A DNA stretch of 64,000 bases from Acidobacteriota bacterium (lineage in GTDB: Bacteria; Acidobacteriota; Terriglobia; Terriglobales; Acidobacteriaceae): contig JAFDVP010000007.1 in assembly GCA_018268895.1 (NCBI GenBank), forward strand, positions 620,001 to 684,000, written 5' to 3'. Each line of letters starts with the position of its first letter. Positions within the stretch are counted from its first letter, which is position 1. A model generated the notes under the pieces. The model saw only the letters and a program-made list of their open reading frames with translations. It did no database searches and was not told where the DNA came from. The position numbers and the translations under genes are program-made. This document shows positions 62,026 through 64,000 of the stretch, one piece after another.

Positions 62026-64000
62026 ATGCTGTGGCGGTCGGGTTGTCTTGCGCTGAGCAACATGCAGACGTGTCAGTACCTGCTGCTCGGCCTTCTGATG
62101 GTTCCAATCGCCTGGGCGCAGAAGCCCACAGTGCAGCAAGCGGGGGCGTCTGCGGTCGCAACCGCAGCAGAGACTCCGCTGGCTCCGATCACGATTGTGC
62201 GCAAGCCGGGCCATGAAGACGGCGAAGCGCAGATGCCGGGAGAGAAGAAGGGCAAGGTCCGCAAGATTGCGCCGCACGCTGTGGCGGCGTGGCGGGTCCG
62301 GGGTGATGCGGGTGCGCTGATCCTGGTGTTGCAGCCCGCCAAGGGGCAGGTGGCGAAGCAGTACATCCTGCGCTACTACGATCTTGCCAGCGGACGCAGG
62401 CGCGTGCTGGGGAGAGTGCCGTTCGCGTCGGGTTCGGTTGTCGAGACGAAAGAGACCGACGACCGCTGGGCCTTTGCGTTGAGCGGAATAGAGCAACCGG
62501 AGGGTTCTCCATCGGTCGTGGTCGGCGACGACCAGGCGATTCCGGGGCTGCTTTTGAACGCAACCTCTCCTGAATTTCATAGTGACCGGACGCTGAGTTT
62601 TGCGCAGGCGGGTGTGTCGAAGACGGCGAAGGTCGGCGTGCTGCTGGGGACCGAGCTCCACGAGATCTATGCTCCGCCGCAAACCGCACAGACCGCACCG
62701 AAGTACCTCCAGGTCTTTCCGAATGGCGACGCCATGGTCGAGCTGGAGAACGGTTCGATTGCCAAAGGCCGCTGGCGTACGAACGGGGAGTTGATCAATC
62801 TCTTTGGCCTGAAGGCGACCTATGCTGTGCCGGTTGCCGATCTGACTCCGGTCAAGGGCGTTCCGGCGGGGCAGCGTTTCGGCATACGGCTGACGCAGGA
62901 GCTGTCGTCGCGGTCGACGCACGAGGGCGACACGGTGAAGGCAGTGTCGATCACGCCGGTCGTGGTGGATGGCGAGATCATGGTGCCGGCGGGGTCGCAC
63001 TTCGAGGGCACGGTGACGCAGGCGAACAGCACCGGCTGGGGCTTCAAGCATGAGACGGCCTCGCTGACAATCAAGTGGACGAAGGTGACGACGCCGGACG
63101 GCCATGCGCTTGAGACCGACATGCGCGTGTTCTCTGTGGAGAACGCGCAGGAGAAGGTCAACGAGCAGGGAAAGATCCAGGGAATACGGTCGACGGGGAC
63201 GATCGGCAGCTCGGTGGAGAACGGCGTCCTGTCGTTCGCGGGGGTTGATCCGATTGCGTACATCTTCGCGTCGGCGTCGGGGCCGGCGGTGCTTGGAGTG
63301 GCCGAGCCGGAGATTCTGTATCACGGCGGCACGGAGCTGCTGCTGGAGAACGTGAAGCCGCTGATTACGTCGACGGTCTATCCTCCGTCGGTGCTGCCGA
63401 TGGAGAAGAACGCGCAGGGACGCGAGGAGCTTCAGGCGTTCGTCAAGACGCTGCCGTATCGCACGCGGACGAAGGGGTCGAACAAGGTCTCGGACCTGAC
63501 GAACCTGGTGTTTATCGGCAAGCCGGACGCTTTGCAACGCGCGTTTGCCGCGGCCGGATGGGTGCATACCGACGAGTTGTACGCCGGGTCGACCTTCCGC
63601 ACGGTGAAGACGCTGACCGGCAACCAGACCTACACGCAGGCACCGATGTCGGTGCTGCTGCTCGACGAGCGGCCGCCGCTGTTCACGCTGAGCAAGACGA
63701 CGAACACGTTCTCGTCGCGCCATCATCTTCGTGTCTTCCCAACCGACGACAAGTACGATGGGCAGACAGTTCTGACGTCGTCGTCGACGCAGGACATCGG
63801 CATCGCGTTTTCGCGCAAGCAGAAGACGTTCATCCACGTGATCGACCAGCACATCGACAACGAGCGGTCGAAGGTGGTGAACGACCTGATGTATACGGGC
63901 TGCGTGGAGAGCCTGGACATGGTGGATCGTCCGTGGGTGCCGCGCGATGCGTACAACTCGACCGGCGATCGTCTGCTGACGGATGGCGAAGCGGCGGTGC
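62026..64000 (+). CDS. Exported LssY_C-domain protein, partial
   Basis: The frame runs off the window after 658 codons, so the C-terminus is missing. A signal-like segment follows the start (MQTCQYLLLGLLMVPIAWAQ from 62062; ATG 62026 is an alternative). The C-terminal part matches the LssY_C domain: VSDLTNLVFIGKPDALQRAF, AAGWVHTDELYAGSTFRTVK and FVTHVIDQHID-type FIHVIDQHIDNERSKVVNDL. LssY is associated with Legionella type II secretion, but the biochemical role is unknown. The middle part (about 190-330) is beta-rich. GTGAGG precedes ATG 62026. Confidence 0.85.
   Translation, partial: MLWRSGCLALSNMQTCQYLLLGLLMVPIAWAQKPTVQQAGASAVATAAETPLAPITIVRKPGHEDGEAQMPGEKKGKVRKIAPHAVAAWRVRGDAGALILVLQPAKGQVAKQYILRYYDLASGRRRVLGRVPFASGSVVETKETDDRWAFALSGIEQPEGSPSVVVGDDQAIPGLLLNATSPEFHSDRTLSFAQAGVSKTAKVGVLLGTELHEIYAPPQTAQTAPKYLQVFPNGDAMVELENGSIAKGRWRTNGELINLFGLKATYAVPVADLTPVKGVPAGQRFGIRLTQELSSRSTHEGDTVKAVSITPVVVDGEIMVPAGSHFEGTVTQANSTGWGFKHETASLTIKWTKVTTPDGHALETDMRVFSVENAQEKVNEQGKIQGIRSTGTIGSSVENGVLSFAGVDPIAYIFASASGPAVLGVAEPEILYHGGTELLLENVKPLITSTVYPPSVLPMEKNAQGREELQAFVKTLPYRTRTKGSNKVSDLTNLVFIGKPDALQRAFAAAGWVHTDELYAGSTFRTVKTLTGNQTYTQAPMSVLLLDERPPLFTLSKTTNTFSSRHHLRVFPTDDKYDGQTVLTSSSTQDIGIAFSRKQKTFIHVIDQHIDNERSKVVNDLMYTGCVESLDMVDRPWVPRDAYNSTGDRLLTDGEAAV

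Overview
The window is chromosomal DNA from a high-GC, Gram-negative soil-type bacterium, most likely an acidobacterium of the Terriglobia (Granulicella, Terriglobus or Edaphobacter type). The pointers are an ADOP/MacB-like orphan permease paired with a PadR regulator, DUF5996, YXWGXW and LssY_C proteins, Tat or Sec signals on many sugar-related proteins, and very many short palindromic repeats between genes. I see no rRNA, tRNA, prophage, transposase or CRISPR array. The layout looks like core chromosome with insertions and mosaics rather than a genomic island.

Layout. 1-6.8 kb: the start of a GT39-type membrane glycosyltransferase (minus strand, cut by the window edge), dut, a DUF5996 gene, then purL-purF overlapping by 4 bp. 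6.8-10.6 kb: periplasmic sugar dehydrogenase, Tat-exported TIM-barrel isomerase, double-glyoxalase protein, DinB. 10.7-14.2 kb: purD and a YXWGXW lipoprotein flanked by two direct copies of a composite palindromic repeat. 14.7-18.3 kb: aconitase and a degenerate AAA domain. 18.6-20.3 kb: three small secreted proteins, two of them Cys-rich. 20.6-27 kb: rel (ppGpp), glycosyltransferase, ddl, DsbA-like protein, VOC protein. 27-35.8 kb, all minus strand: a secreted barrel-like protein, a membrane protein, then trpB-ORF-trpA, chorismate mutase, aroF, tyrA and ilvA, an aromatic/branched amino-acid block. A terminator and possible leader peptide precede trpB. 35.8-46 kb: multicopper oxidase, padR-ADOP, PHP phosphoesterase, LOG-LRR pair and secreted proteins. 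46-53.8 kb: ABC-F ATPase, a second DAHP synthase, J-domain/Sel1 pair, SMP-30-like protein, phosphoesterase, orphan peptide-type ABC ATPase. 53.8-64 kb: RPxLKR-repeat secreted protein, DUF4838 protein, a pirin/MarR/TetR/AzoR/DoxX redox cluster, and an LssY_C protein running off the end.

How the genes work together. Purine synthesis (purL, purF, purD), pyrimidine hygiene (dut) and aromatic amino-acid synthesis (two DAHP synthases of different classes, AroQ mutase, prephenate dehydrogenase, tryptophan synthase) form the core metabolism. The exported enzymes fit a sugar-polymer scavenger. The pirin-MarR-TetR-AzoR block reads as an electrophile/quinone response.

The most unusual features are: (1) short palindromic repeats that have entered three reading frames in frame (purF, purD, ABC-F); (2) a trp-attenuator-like 1:2/2:3/3:4 set of pairings before trpB; (3) an AT-rich 3' third of purL, suggesting intragenic recombination; (4) an AT-rich unknown gene wedged between trpB and trpA; (5) a 42-residue secreted peptide whose predicted 20-residue mature form has three CC pairs.
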